Shown: piece after piece, positions 22,150 through 34,408 of the stretch
Numbering within the stretch: position 1 is the stretch's first letter
How the letters are laid out: every line of letters begins with the position of its first letter
From: Pegea sp. RAD2-039
Lineage: Eukaryota; Chordata; Thaliacea; Salpida; Salpidae
Assembly (NCBI GenBank): GCA_034620365.1
Contig: JAQGEQ010000162.1
Coordinates: 1-64,000, forward strand
Length of the DNA: 64,000 nucleotides
Reading direction: 5' to 3'
Notes under the pieces: model-generated
The model's database searches: none
What the model saw: only the letters and a program-made list of their open reading frames with translations
Told to the model about the DNA's origin: nothing
Position numbers and translations under genes: made by a program

Positions 22150-22815
22150 AAGTTGATCATCTCTAAAAGATTAGTTATCAGTTATAATTTATAGTTGTAT
22201 TTTCATGAAAAATATTTTCTGTTTAAGAAACAACTCAAAGAAGTTATTTAAATTTGACAAAAAGGTGAGGAGAAATATTCTCAGATGTAGAAAACGATTT
22301 TATTGATTTTGAAAATAAAATCTTCATCTGATTAAAGGATGATGTTAACAACAAAGACTAATAACCCTAAATTAAGAACTCAATGGTGACACACTATAAG
22401 AATCATCCAAAGAAAACTTTCCTTCAAGAAATTCTTATAAATGCGTTCTATCAAAGAAAATATTCATGATTTACTTTTATATAAACTAGTTATTTGTAGA
22501 AGCCAGAACTGCAAAACTGAATTTATATTTTATCTGCATCTTTTAAACCAGTCTATCAAATTATTAAGAAATTATGATCTCTTCTAGAGTTCAATCAAAA
22601 CACACATTTGTATAAAAATAATGAAATTAAAAAAGATTGCTTTAGAAACTAAAACTTAAATTAATTACTAATATATAAAAGTTTATATTTATAGAAAGTT
22701 AATGAAACAGCTTTAATTATTATTTATTATCCTTATATTTAAAATAAAAAAATGTTTGTTTCAATTAAAGAGTTCAATTAACTAAACTGAAAAATCAAAT
22801 TATTCTTTGACAAGA

Positions 22816-23375
22816 TCGGGTTAAAGAATTGAAAATTAGACATTTAATACAAAATAAAAATATATTTGTATACTGCAAATATCAACCTCAAAACAAATTT
22901 AAAGTAAGAACAAGATATCATCTTTATGTAATGTATATGATAATTAAATTAATAAATGAAATTAACAAATCTCAAGATTGTTCAAAGCTCATTGACAATC
23001 AAAAAGTTCAAATAAATAAATAACAAATTACTTACAACTTCAAGCATTAGACATAATTACTCACGAATTTTAGAACCAAGAAGCAAAAACCATGAAAGTT
23101 GTTCAATTTTTTCCTGAAGAAAAATATAAAAATAAATAAACAACTTTATTACATTTTTAAGGCTTGAATTACAAACTTTAAATTTATCAATTCAATATTT
23201 AATTTTCTAACATTTTATAAACAACTAAAAATAGTATGACTTTTAAACATCATTTAAAAATATAAATTAACATTAAATAACTATTAATAAAACACATAAA
23301 CATCATAATTATATAAACTATGATTTTTATATATATAAACAAAAACATAAAACCAAATTGCCTGAATAATAAATT
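22816..23375. other. Insertion of about 560 bp in repeat unit a (third copy)
   Basis: Sequence on either side is continuous in units a1 and a2 near 1,095 and 5,660. No clear terminal repeats or target duplication are visible. It contains a well-formed small minus-strand exon (23,065-23,113). The alternative is that units a1 and a2 lost this stretch. Confidence 0.5.
23065..23113 (-). CDS. Candidate 49-nt internal exon, unrecognised
   Basis: On the minus strand a strong acceptor TTTTTCTTCAG is followed by 49 nt reading EKIEQLSWFLLLGSKI and a strong donor GTGAGT. The borders are better than chance, but I could not connect it to neighbours. It may belong to the minus-strand gene family whose pieces lie on both sides. 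Confidence 0.3.
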
Positions 23376-24832
23376 TAGTCAAATATAAAAATGGTTTAAA
23401 ACTAAATGACAAACTTTTAAGAAGTTGATATGAAATATCTGTCTAAAAGAAGAAGTAGTAAGATTAATTATTTAAAATTTATATGTTTGTCATTTAAAGT
23501 TATTAAGACAAGTGAAGTTATATTAGCTTTTAATTGAAAAAAGCTGTTTATTTAAATCAAAAAACTAAGCACTGATATGCTAAAGTCTTTATTTTGAATT
23601 ATATATTTTTCTATTGATAGAACGTAGTAAGAAATTGTTGGTTAAAAAGGTTTTCAATTTTTATTTATTTTTATTATAATGCTCTTAGAAGTTAGGAACT
23701 GGTTTTGTCATTTGTCTTACTACTGTTACTAATAGAATTACTCTTTTAAAACATCAAACTGAAACACTAATGATTTTGAAAAAATTTGCGATAAATGACC
23801 GTAAAATATTTTTAAACTAAGATTTCAAATAGTTCTTAAAACTATCAAAAGATTCCACTATCAACCAATTTCACATTTTGGTTAAGTGGCTCCTCTGCCT
23901 TCTAAGATTTATACACTTTAACATTTTGATCAGATAGGGAAGTGATTTAGAGTCAATGCTTTTCTTGACAATTTGAAGAGAGAACCATGAGACAGTTGTT
24001 ATGTTTAGATACGCTAACAGTTGTATGCTAGTTGATCATGTGATCAGCTAATGTTGTGTTTATAATTGCAAGATTTTTATCAGTGGCATAGTAGTCTGAT
24101 GATTTCTATAACACCTCTACTGGTTACTATTGTTTTGGTCGTTATGCTTCGTTGCTTACAAATGATTTCTGTATCACGTGTTACAGTTGTTTACAAAAAC
24201 AGTTTCATATGTTGTGCCTGAAATAAACAAGTGTTTTACAAGATTTTATTGCAATCGAAGCAGCGTTTTCGGGTTGATGAAACATATGTTGTTGATAACA
24301 TCAGCAATTAAGCCACTATTAGAAAAAAGCTTAGAGAAGAGTTGTACATCAACAATGTACTGGGACTAGAAGAAAAGCTAATGGTATCACTAGTGGAGAT
24401 TGCTAGAAATTGTTGTAGAATATTTTAAAAGTCTTCAGTTGTTGTAGAAATGTTTACTTCCAATTTTAATTCAGAAACTATTAAAAAAAATTTTTAATGA
24501 CTCATATAGAGGTTTAGAAATTAAGAAACTAAATCACAAAACATGAAACCATATCTGTTACTGAAACACAGTAGAGTTGCATAGATTTAAACGTTTATGA
24601 AAATGTAGTTTTATATAAACCTAAATATTGTAGTTGAACATTTACTTAAAGTAATTGTCTTGTTTGTTTTGATTACGAATAACAGAAACAATTTAAAGGC
24701 CTTTAAGGCAGTTTAAGTTTAAAAGCAATTGATATATAAATAAGAAAGAAAGCAATTTATTTTGTAGTAAGCAGTTCAGTTAGCAATTACAGAAGACTTT
24801 GATTAGAGAAAAAAATAGGAAATTTTGAACTT

Positions 24833-25027
24833 TTATACTTGTTTATTGTTCACTTCAGCAAAGCAATTGGCAAAAAGATAGCTTACAACAAAGAGTGGTG
24901 CTCCCGGTTTCATTTTAGGGAAATAAACGCTCAAAGCTCTCATAGATCTCATATTAAATAGTTCGTTAAAAACCTCAAAAAAAGATAAAATACCCTCACT
25001 ATCCAAGTCTAATATACCAATCTTACA
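24833..25027 (-). pseudogene. Last exon of a possible RAD9-like gene
   Basis: A 64-codon open frame follows a TTTGTAAG acceptor and ends in TAA. It reads GILSFFEVF, then RALSVYFPKMKPGAPLFVV and ANCFAEV. The order and spacing resemble the end of the RAD9 clamp domain in the 9-1-1 checkpoint complex (GLLSF, LSIHF, PGxPxxF). Upstream on the minus strand, about 25,080-25,250, is a 57-codon frame ending WIPSRWIDT then stop. The gene is probably broken, and no start is visible. The match is from memory of family motifs and is weak. Confidence 0.3.
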
Positions 25028-25734
25028 AACAATTTGATTATTTTAACAAGTAGCACCGACTTGAAGATTTTGCATGATAATAACATCAAGTATCTATCCA
25101 CCGACTTGGAATCCAAAGTAAGACTCTCTCGTATGGCTTACAAGAAACAAATACAAGAATATATTTAAAGTTAGTTGATAAAAACTTTGAAAACTTATCA
25201 AAGATGATCTTACAAATATTTGAAATACTAAAGATTATTATTTCAAAAGCTTCATCTCACCAACAAGACTTTATGAAATGACTTCACGAGAAACGCTGAC
25301 AAAATAATTCAAAAACACAAAATTGATCATAATATGATTTTATTAAACTTTTACGTCAATATAGAAGAATTGAAACAGAAAATCGAGTTGAGAATAAAGT
25401 TGTCTTATAATTAAAATAAAAACTTCCCAATTAGTCTTTGCTTTCTTGTTTTTGTTATCAAAGCCATCTTTGTAGATTTACAAAACATTGTTGCACCTAA
25501 AAATTAGTAGATGACATCAACATACTTTTGATTCTACAAATCTTGTTTTATAAAAGATACACAAAAGTTGTAAAAAATATTTTTGATAAACAATAATCTG
25601 TAAAACCTTAGACTACTTCTACATCATTGCTTATTGAATAATTACATAAATAAAAATTTGTCTTGTTCTTACTTATTTAATACAAAGAAAATATCATAAA
25701 TAAAATATTATAAATAAAACAAAAAGTTAAAAAA

Positions 25735-25990
25735 GGAAAGTTCGACAAGTTCAGATATTCACCAACTTCAGTATTGTGGAAAAAGTAGCTTCAAAATCTC
25801 TCAGAAATTCTCTGAAAAATATTCTCAGAAGTAGAAAACGATTTTATTGATTTTGAAAATAAAATCTTCATCTGATTAATGATGATGTTAACAACTAAGA
25901 CTAATAATCTTAAATTTAGAACTCACTGGTGAAACACTATAAGAATCATCCAAAGATAAATTTACTTCAAGAGCTTTTTATCAATGCGTT
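25735..25990 (-). pseudogene. Old copy of the minus-strand gene family, upstream pieces
   Basis: This matches 22,010-22,450 and the unit a copies. On the minus strand it reads EVNLSLDDSYSVSP then VSSKFKII (about 25,900-25,960), and lower down an ISERF piece with TGA, as in units a1 and a2. It is partly open and partly broken. Confidence 0.35.
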
Positions 25991-26165
25991 TTATTCTAAA
26001 ACTTTCATCTGTAAACAAAATATTAATGATTAATATAATTAATATAATATTAAATAATTCTTACATTAGAAAATTATTCTATCAAAACAACAGCTAATAA
26101 TCTGAATTTATCCTCGAATCAAAATAAAGTAATAAAACTTGAAGTAACAAAAGCATTGGGAGAAA

Positions 26166-26290
26166 TTATGTTTTATTTATACCATTAAAATTGGGAACTT
26201 GTTTCACAGATTCTTTACCTTTATCAACTCCACTTTTGTCAAAGACAAACTCACCATTTAAATCAATCAACAATTTTATTGATATTTGAT
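26166..26290 (-). CDS. Terminal exon of the minus-strand gene family (diverged copy)
   Basis: This exon follows a CAATATTAG acceptor and is 125 nt, ending in TAA. It reads QISIKLLIDLNGEFVFDKSG, then VDKGKESVKQVPNFNGINKT. It is clearly related to IKLKINEISERFGSYILY/NTGVDEDT at 22,050-22,149, but diverged and extended. That makes it the best-preserved end of this unknown family in the window. Intermediate exons upstream were not resolved. Confidence 0.4.
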
Positions 26291-27555
26291 CTAATATTGA
26301 ATAAGAGATTGAAAAAAAAGTACTTATCCTAAAATAAATAAAAAATTATATTATAATAATAATTGCTAAATTTGTTTAAATTTTTTTACCCTTTTCTAAG
26401 AAAAGACAAAATTAGACTTTTGAACATTATGTGTTTAGTTTTTAGAAAATAAGTTTAAAAATCATTAAATCAAATTTAATTATTAACATTTGAAACGGGC
26501 ATAATATATATTATATATTAAAATATAAAAATCCATTAATATTACATAAACAAAACATATTTATTTAAAATAATAGTTTTATGAACAAAATTAGGAAAAA
26601 ATCTCTAAATAAAAAACTTTTTTAAATATAAAAATGGTTTAAAACTAAACAACAAATAGATAGAAAGTTGATAACAAATCTCTCTAAAACTACAAGTCAT
26701 GAGATTGTTTATTCAAAAATTCTATGTTCGACATTAAAAAGTTACTGCTAAAAAACATTTACAAAATTTCATTTTTTTAAACTATTTTATACAAAGCTGC
26801 AAATGACTGAAAAATCAATCTTTAATTAGTTTTAATTTATATATATTTGTCTGTTTAATGCAATCTAGTAACATAAGTTTTATATATAACTAAAACCGAA
26901 AGCTTAAATAACATAATTGTTACGTTTCTTATGACATAATCATTATTATGAAATAATAAAGAATTGGGTTTTTGAATTATCTTACTTCTATGACCTGTAA
27001 AAAAACTGTTTCATAACATCAAAAGTAAAAACTTCATTATTTTGACAAAATCTGCGCTAAATAATCAAAATGTGTTATCAAAACTAAATCAATATAAACT
27101 AAGACATGTAATCCTTGAGTACTTAAAATTATCAAGGGAGACCATCATAACTGAAATCACTATGTTGTTTAAATGGTTTGCCTATTTTCCCAGTTATTTT
27201 TAATAAAGCATTTGTGATTCAATACCAAAGCTACAAACCGTTTATGTAAGAAGTTTAAACGTGTGTTTATGTTTTGACTATTCGTGAAATTGTAAAACAT
27301 TTTTTTGAATAAATTTAAACAAAAATAAAAAAAAACCTAAAGTTTTTTGCCTGGAACAAATTTATAAAATATATTAAATGGTTTAAAATTACTATTTGAT
27401 CTTAAATTATATTTTAAGTGAAACCATATATACTTTTTTATTTTTAATGATTGCTGTTAGGCTCACAATGCAATTTATCTTATTATACATTCACATTTTT
27501 AATCATAAGCTAATTTAGTTTGTTTGTAGTTGTAGAAGTGCAAAAACTGTTTTTT
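26291..27555. repeat. Strongly diverged copy of repeat unit a, right part
   Basis: From about 26,630 the sequence follows 5,690-5,940 and 23,390-23,660 (TTTAAAACTAAA...ACAAA, GTTGATA, ATCTCTCTAAAA), with many changes. No gene was seen. It ends at about 27,555, where the large segment copy 2 starts (ACTTCTAAGTAAATTGCTG). Confidence 0.4.
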
Positions 27556-27917
27556 ACTTCTAAGTAAATTGCTGTTTACATTTATTGAAACATATTATTC
27601 GTTGCATTAAAAAATGTCTTTTAAAAGAAAACTCACTTCTAATTTTATAATTAAAACTGTAGTATTCATATTTTTGTTTTAATAATTTTTTAGTAAAGAA
27701 ATATAAGGTTAAGAAATCATCTTTAATGCATTTTAGTACAAACTTATGAGAAAAAGATATTTTTTAGAACCACCCATTTTGGTTTGAAGAAAAATTCAAA
27801 ATTGATAGGGTTTTCGGTCACAGCTTTCATGTTAGAAAAATATTTTATCAGATAACATTTTAAGATAATTTAGTTGATAAGTTTAAGTTTATGTACTCTT
27901 TTGATTTATCTAGATAG

Positions 27918-28042
27918 TTCCTTATTGCATTTTATTAAATTTAATTAAAAGCATATTAATTATAAGTTAATTAATTAATAAATAAATAATTAATAAATTA
28001 ATTATTTATAATTAATTATAAAGTTTAAATTTAATAAGGAAT
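27918..28042. repeat. AT-only inverted repeat, possible cruciform (copy 2)
   Basis: TTCCTTATT...AAATTTAA on the left is the inverse of TTAAATTTAATAAGGAA on the right, with a TAAT/ATTA-rich centre. The left arm has about 10 extra bases. Copy 3 (46,541-46,664) has the same structure with a shorter centre, so it changes length between copies. Confidence 0.5.
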
Positions 28043-29009
28043 TTTTTATTATTTCTAATCTACTTTAAATAATATCTAGGAAATCGGTTAATACATTTCA
28101 GGTTTAAATTAAATATTTTCTCTCATTAAAGGTTTCATTATTTTATTTGGTATTTATACATCATATTGTTCCAGAATAATTTAAATAATATTTTAATTAA
28201 TTTTACTTTTTTTATTAATTAATTAGATTTTTTAAGTTTATCTTGCTGATTACTGTTTAAATGTTATTATACATTTCAATAATTGAAATTCTTACTTGTA
28301 TAATTTGATTATGAAATTCTTTAAAAAGCTTTATAACAGTAATTAAAGCAAATTATTTTTATCTAAATATAAACTATTTTTAGGTAAAATCATTCCACTG
28401 GAAAATCTATGACAGCTTTACTAATTTGATGTTTTGTCATTTAATATTTTTAATTTTTTTAAAAGATCAATCATACTATATTAAATTTGGTTATTAAACT
28501 AGTATCAATAAGGTTCAAAGTTGGATTTTATTGTTGCCATTAAGATTTTAATTACTTTTATTAAAATCTTTAACATAGATTACAGATATATATTTTTTCT
28601 ATTCCAGCAAACCGGAAAATGATAATAATTATTTATATAACTGAATATTTAAACAAAATTATTAAAAAAATTATTCAAAGCGATCACTATGTTGAAATCA
28701 TTTTAAAAATATTGAAATTGCACTAAACTTTCTTTCTGACTTTTATTGATAAGAATCTAACATCTATTTTGAATTTGTTTTTAAATTATAAGAAATGAAA
28801 CAATATTCTAAACGTCAATTTTAAAAGAGCTGAGAATGTTTCAATAAAATATTCTATAATTAAATATGTATATTTCTAGATATTAAGTTTGTATATAAAT
28901 ATTTTGTAGTTTGTATTTATATGTATACCAAATAGTTAAAGTTGTTTGTATTAAGTTTGACAACAAAAGTGTTTTTTTAACAAATGTATATTTATACAAA
29001 ACTTAAATA

Positions 29010-30403
29010 ATGTCGAGTTCTACTATTTCTTTATACAGACTAAGTGATTCAGTGATTACAACTTATTTCCTTTTACTTGACATGTGTTCTAACATATACT
29101 ATGCTCCTAATACTCCAGAAAAATACCAAAACTCATTATGTTTGTATCAGAACAGGGTAAGTATTTCTTTTTGTTTATTAGAATTTATCTGTTATCTTCA
29201 AAATTTTACTTTTTATTTGTAGCCATTGGCAAATGATCCATCACAATATATAGTTCATCATCGACCCAACTTGTTTGACTTTATGACTTCTTATGGAGGA
29301 ATAACTAGAGAAGGTAATTAAAATTGTCGATAGTAAATTACTTTATAGCATTATGCTTATTTATATTTTTGCCTAAATAATTGAGATAAGGTTTGATTGT
29401 GACAAATCTCGAAGATAACAATGTTTTAACCTTTAAAATAAAATTCAAATACTTCAAATTTGGTATAAGTAGCCAGAAAATAAAATTTAGCAAAAGAAAG
29501 TACTCAGAAAAATAATTAACTGCGCATTAAAGTGACTTAGATAGAAAATTTTAGATTTAAATCATTTTGTTTTTGACAGAATATTTCTATCTTCGTGAAG
29601 AAAGCGTCCAGAAACAATTAAAGTTGAAATATAAAAGTAACAGTCAACAATTTGTTGATGAAGATGATGAGGATTTGGTTGTAAATTTTTCTGGTATTAG
29701 TTACAAAGGTGACATTGAAGATGTTTTTGAGGAAGAAGAAAAAATTAAAGGTTCAAATATAAATCTATTAAAGATCTTATTTATAATTGCTACGAACAAG
29801 CATAAAATATCTAGTAATTAAAGTAACTACAAACACAAACTTATTATTAATCAGCAGTAACTTTTTCTAACATAAATTATTCAAAAAGAGAAAAATAAAT
29901 TAGAAAAACAACCAGAAAAAGTGATAAAAATTAATTTTGTTTTTAAACAAAAGTTTAAATGAACTTGATTTATAAATAATTTGTTTGCAGCTGAAGTCTT
30001 AAAAGAGTCAAGTGAGGAGGATCTTAAAGATTATGAAGACTTCGTGTCACATTTAAGCAGGAAACGAAAATTCCCAGGTGGCCAAAGTGAAAACACTTTA
30101 CACAAATTTAACCTCAGCCGACCTATACCAATTAGTGATCTAAAGAAAACTCACGATTGTAAGATTTGCGGAAAGTCTTTTTCCTTTTATCGTAATTTAC
30201 GAACACATATACTTACTGTTCATGAAAAAGAAAGACGTTTCGGCTGCTCATTATGTGGAAGTTCTTTTGGACAAAAAGTTACCCTCATACGTCATATACA
30301 ATCTGCTCATCAACATGCAAACTACGAATGCCAAATATGTAAGAAATCATATTCTTATGATACTAACTTACGTAGGCACATTCGAACTGTGCATCAAAAG
30401 TAG
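29010..30403 (+). CDS. Three-finger C2H2 zinc-finger protein, segment copy 2
   Basis: Four exons (29,010-29,156, 29,223-29,313, 29,580-29,750, 29,991-30,403) join in phase to give 273 aa. The start ATGTCGAGT is the first in frame. The fingers follow C-x2-C-x12-H-x4-H: C193/C196/H209/H214, C222/C225/H238/H243 and C250/C253/H266/H271, joined by HEKERRF and HQHANYE linkers. Before them lie an acidic region (DEDDED, EEEE, about 105-135) and a basic SRKRKF (159-164) that could be a nuclear signal. It is probably a sequence-specific DNA-binding transcription regulator. The N-terminal 130 residues match no domain I know. Donor AGG/GTAAGT and acceptor TTTTTGACAG are strong. A polyadenylation signal lies at about 30,592. 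Confidence 0.85.
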
Positions 30404-31181
30404 AAAAATGTTCTTAAATATTAATTAAACGGTATAACAAAAGTCTCTTAGATACTCATTTGCTATAAAGTGTTGTTCTGGCTTCTACTTTACTTGAAAC
30501 CTAATCAGTAACTTATAAAGTTTTTTTTTTCACGTTTTCTTCACCTCTCAAGTCTCAGATAACAAATGTGTTGATGTTTTTGGTGTTTTTGAAATAAAAA
30601 TTTGATTTACTCAAAATTGTTGTGCTATCTAAAATTAGTAACATTTAAATGTACGAACTTATACATAAAAGATTTTGAATATGTAACAATATTTACTAAT
30701 AAACAGAGATGATGGGTTTGTTTTATGAACAAATATAATTTATTCAATTTAAAGCTAGAAACAGATTAAACCATAACTTTGCTGCTTTTTATTTTTATCA
30801 TCAAAATTATCTGATTATTTGTAAAAATTCAAAATTATGAAAATTTTCTTGCAATAAGAGAGAGATTCAATTTGTTGGGAATTCGCTTCGTAATTTGAAC
30901 TAATCTTTTTCCATTTGAAAATTATTACATTGGAACGAGAAGGTTGTTCCTAGAAGAAATAAAATAAATTTGTTATTGTTTACATTCAAGAGCAGCAGAC
31001 GTAAAAGAAATCACAAATAATTCCAATAAACGTGTAGTCTATCTAGATCAGAAAAGTCAATTGGTAGTTTTCAATACTAAGAGGACCATCAATCTTGCAA
31101 ACAATGATGTCACAATCATTTGACTTCGAAAAAAACAGAAAATTTGCCTCATGTAGGAATTGCAAAAGTGTGGTACACAAC
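30404..31181. other. 3' region of the zinc-finger gene and spacer to the next promoter
   Basis: The 3' UTR runs to about 30,610. The rest is AT-rich spacer without a gene. The equivalent stretches are 6,071-6,847 and 49,028-49,805. Confidence 0.5.
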
Positions 31182-31283
31182 TGCGCATGCGCACACTTTA
31201 ACCACGTGGTTTTCGTTGCGTCACGTTGTGGTATCCGTTTTATATGATAAGAAAAACAAAGCTGTCGTTGAAATGTGACGTCA
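31182..31283 (+). promoter_or_regulatory. Promoter with NRF-1, E-box and CRE sites (copy 2)
   Basis: TGCGCATGCGCA is at 31,182-31,193, CCACGTGG at 31,202-31,209 and TGACGTCA at 31,276-31,283. All three sites are perfect, with the same spacing as in copy 1. The first-exon donor GAAG/GTAAAA follows about 100 bp downstream. Confidence 0.6.
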
Positions 31284-32500
31284 TTTGCAAATTAAATCAT
31301 TTTGAATTAAATAATGACATCATTAAAGTGAGAATCACACAAACAAGTTGGAGTTCAAAATAACAACAAGAATTAGAAATTGAAGGTAAAATAAGTAAAT
31401 AGCATTCCACAAAAATGAATAAATTAAAATTGTAAATTCTTCGACTAGCTCATATTTGCGCTAGATACTCAAAACCACGAATGATAAGTACCTGAAACTT
31501 TCAAAATAACCCACCATTACTCTAATCACTATTTCTGTCAGGTGGATTGAAAAATTAATTCTAATAACCTTGCCTTTGATGTTGTTATTTGTCATTTAAT
31601 ATCAAAACTAAAAAATCTATTATATGCAAACTTTGAGATAGATTATCAAAATGAAATATTTTGTATTTTAGTATATTTAGGATATCATTTGTACATTCTT
31701 TATATTTCTCCAAAATGTGTAGAAAAGACTCAAACTTGATACAAAAAACTTTACTGAAGTACTAATTTAGCAGTTTTTTAAACAAAGTTTTTTCTATAGT
31801 TTATTTTCAATTAAACACTGTTATCAGATGGTTAGTCCTACAAAAATTCATAAAGAAATTTGTTTGTCATAAATATATTTTGTTTGTTTTTTTGTTTTTC
31901 AGTTTAGTATTTACAACATTTCCAAATTGTTTATATTTTTAAAAGTTTGTAGAAAAATTTCGGAATTAATTAAAGAAACTTTACTTAATTTGTAAGTTAT
32001 CAGTTTTTAAAACAAATTTATTTTATAGATTATTTTCAATTATAAACTGTTATCAGATGGTTATTCTTACAAAAATTTGCAATTCATGAGTGATTTATAC
32101 TTTTGATAATGAAAAAAAAAACATATTTATTCAAAAATTTGATGAAAATTTAAACAACTTTTCTGGGAAATAAATATATTATGATATTTTTAGTTTATAA
32201 AATAAACCAATCATTTTGATAACAATCAATGACTCGTGATAAGATTAATTATATATCTAAGAAGCTTTCACTTTAAATCGAGAGACTTATTACGTCACAC
32301 AAAATATTAGATTTAACTTAGTCTGCTTATTTATAACTCTTAAATCTTTCTAAAAACTGCTTTAAAACGAAAACCAAAACATTGAATATATCAAACAAAA
32401 GGCTATAATCTGTTTTCAGCCACTTCAAATATATAAATTTAACAATTTGTTCCATATTCACTTTGAGACGTTCTAATGTGATTTTCAAACAAATTATATT

Positions 32501-32590
32501 TTATTTTATTTATTTGTTACAATAAATGCAAAGGAAGGTGCCTGAAGAGAGCACCTCTCGCTGACACACATTCTCAAAAATAACATCTGT
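32501..32590 (+). repeat. Two-hairpin interspersed element (segment copy 2)
   Basis: Same element as at 8,161-8,250, duplicated with the segment. Confidence 0.5.
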
Positions 32591-33509
32591 TATGTTAAAA
32601 ATTTAAAATCTATAGATGTAACACATGACATTTCAGTAGTTTTCAATGTATATAACAGTGAACAATTACAAATAATTAGTTGAATTTTTCTTAAGAACCT
32701 ACTTCTGGTTGTTAATACAGAATGTATTATAATGTAAAGTTCGTAGCTAATGATGTTATATACTCATTTATTACGTAAATAAGTACATTTTCGTTTGAAT
32801 GTTTAGTATGAAATAACAATAGCTCTTATAAATGAACATTATAAAAAAAATAAGTAATTAAAATATAATACTTAAATATTCAATTGTACTTATATCTAGC
32901 TTCAACGCTATTGGTAAGCAATGATCAATTTATGATTCATAAGCAAAAACTGTTTGAACATTTTTTTTTTCAATTTGTGTGATTACAAATTAAAATCAAA
33001 ATTTAGAACTATTCTCAAAGAAAATAAAATAAGCAACATTAACTACTTAAATTGTTTAGGTGAGAATTGTATTGGTTCAAAAATCATTTGTATTTTTAAG
33101 CTTTTATCTTTTTATTTATTTTTAAACAGTAGATTAACAATCAATGGAAAATTTATAGTTTTTACTTTTAGTTTAGTTTATCTTTATTAAAAGTTCAGTT
33201 TTGTTAAAGCTGAAATGATTTATTAGAATTTTGTTATAAGCGACGATACAATCAATTTCGATCTAAAATCAGACAGAATTAAGCTTAAGGCTAAATAAGT
33301 CATATTCTGATTTTGTAGATGCAAGACAAAAAAAGCTAGAAAATGAAAAAAGCAAATATCCAAAGCTAAAAAACATTTTCAAAATGATTTAAAGTCATTT
33401 AGCTTTTCCACTATTTACTTTTTACCTTCGACTTGGTAAGTTACAGATTGTTTCAATCATCTGTTGAAGAACCTATTTAATTTGTATCAGATATTTGTCT
33501 GTAGGTAGA

Positions 33510-34408
33510 ATGGAGTCATATTACAACAACATCGGTTCGTTTGTATTTTTGAAATTCGTTTGTATTTTTATTATTGGATTTTTCAAACAGATACTGATGA
33601 AACTCAACCACTTTTGACGGATGATCAAGAAGTTGAAGTTGACGAAGTTGAAAAAGTCAAGGATCTCTTTACAGCACTATATGGTATTATTTCTTTTATA
33701 CTTTTGAAAATAGCTACAATTTTGTCATATTCGATTAAGCTAAAACTTATGATGATATAAAATATGTAACAGATGATGTCAATAATGATGAAGTTGAAGA
33801 AATAGCAGAAGGTAACAATACCATAGATAACCAGCTGGAACCTATTAATGAAAAAAAATTTGAAGAAGAAAGGACTAAGACTAACAGCCCAAAAGGTAAA
33901 GAAGATTTAATTTTAAGGAAACTAAAAAGTTGTCAGTCTATAGTTGTTGTGGCTGATAGTGAGTAGATAACTGAAAAAGGAAATCTGTATCTCATAAACG
34001 AAACTAATAATAGATGTTATTTATGTTTTGTAATCTTGTAGATCTATTATCAGATGAAGACAGTTTTCTGGAATCATATGATTATATGAAAGACTTCTTG
34101 AAAGGATCTGAAGGCTATTACGTACCTCCAAAAAATGAAAAAGAAAAATTCGAACCAATAATTAATAAACGTGGTGAGAAAATTAACAACTTATTGCTTG
34201 CTTGTAAAGAAGTAATTTTATTTTAATGAATTGTAATTATGTTAAATTTCTGTCAATTGATGTTAATTTAACAATTGTTGCTGAAATTTTAGAATCCCAC
34301 AAAAGAAAAAGTTTTGTTGCCAAAGTAGGAAAACTTTTCAAGATGCAGAGTTGTTGGAATCCAGAACACCCTGACTTGAAAGATGATGATGATAAGAACA
34401 AACTGTAA
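33510..34408 (+). CDS. Five-exon gene for an acidic protein, copy 2
   Basis: Exons are 33,510-33,534, 33,591-33,683, 33,740-33,958, 34,042-34,173 and 34,293-34,408, giving 194 aa. Exon 3 has one extra codon compared with copies 1 and 3 (IVVVAD against IVVDD and IVVAD). This is an in-frame 3-nt difference, which supports coding up to the GTGAGT donor. Other changes include KKDL to KEDL and LES to LKS. All splice borders are kept. Confidence 0.7.

Noticed and set aside
22829..23023. 64-codon plus-strand frame
   Set aside because: It starts with TTG and has the Lys/Asn/Ile composition of random AT-rich DNA. The better exon candidate here is on the minus strand.
27960..28020. TAAT/ATTA-rich tract as a homeodomain site cluster
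   Set aside because: It is explained by the AT-only inverted repeat, and there is no gene-side evidence of regulation.
30222..30428. Second frame over the zinc-finger exon (also 48,846-49,052)
   Set aside because: Shadow of the finger-coding exon in another frame.
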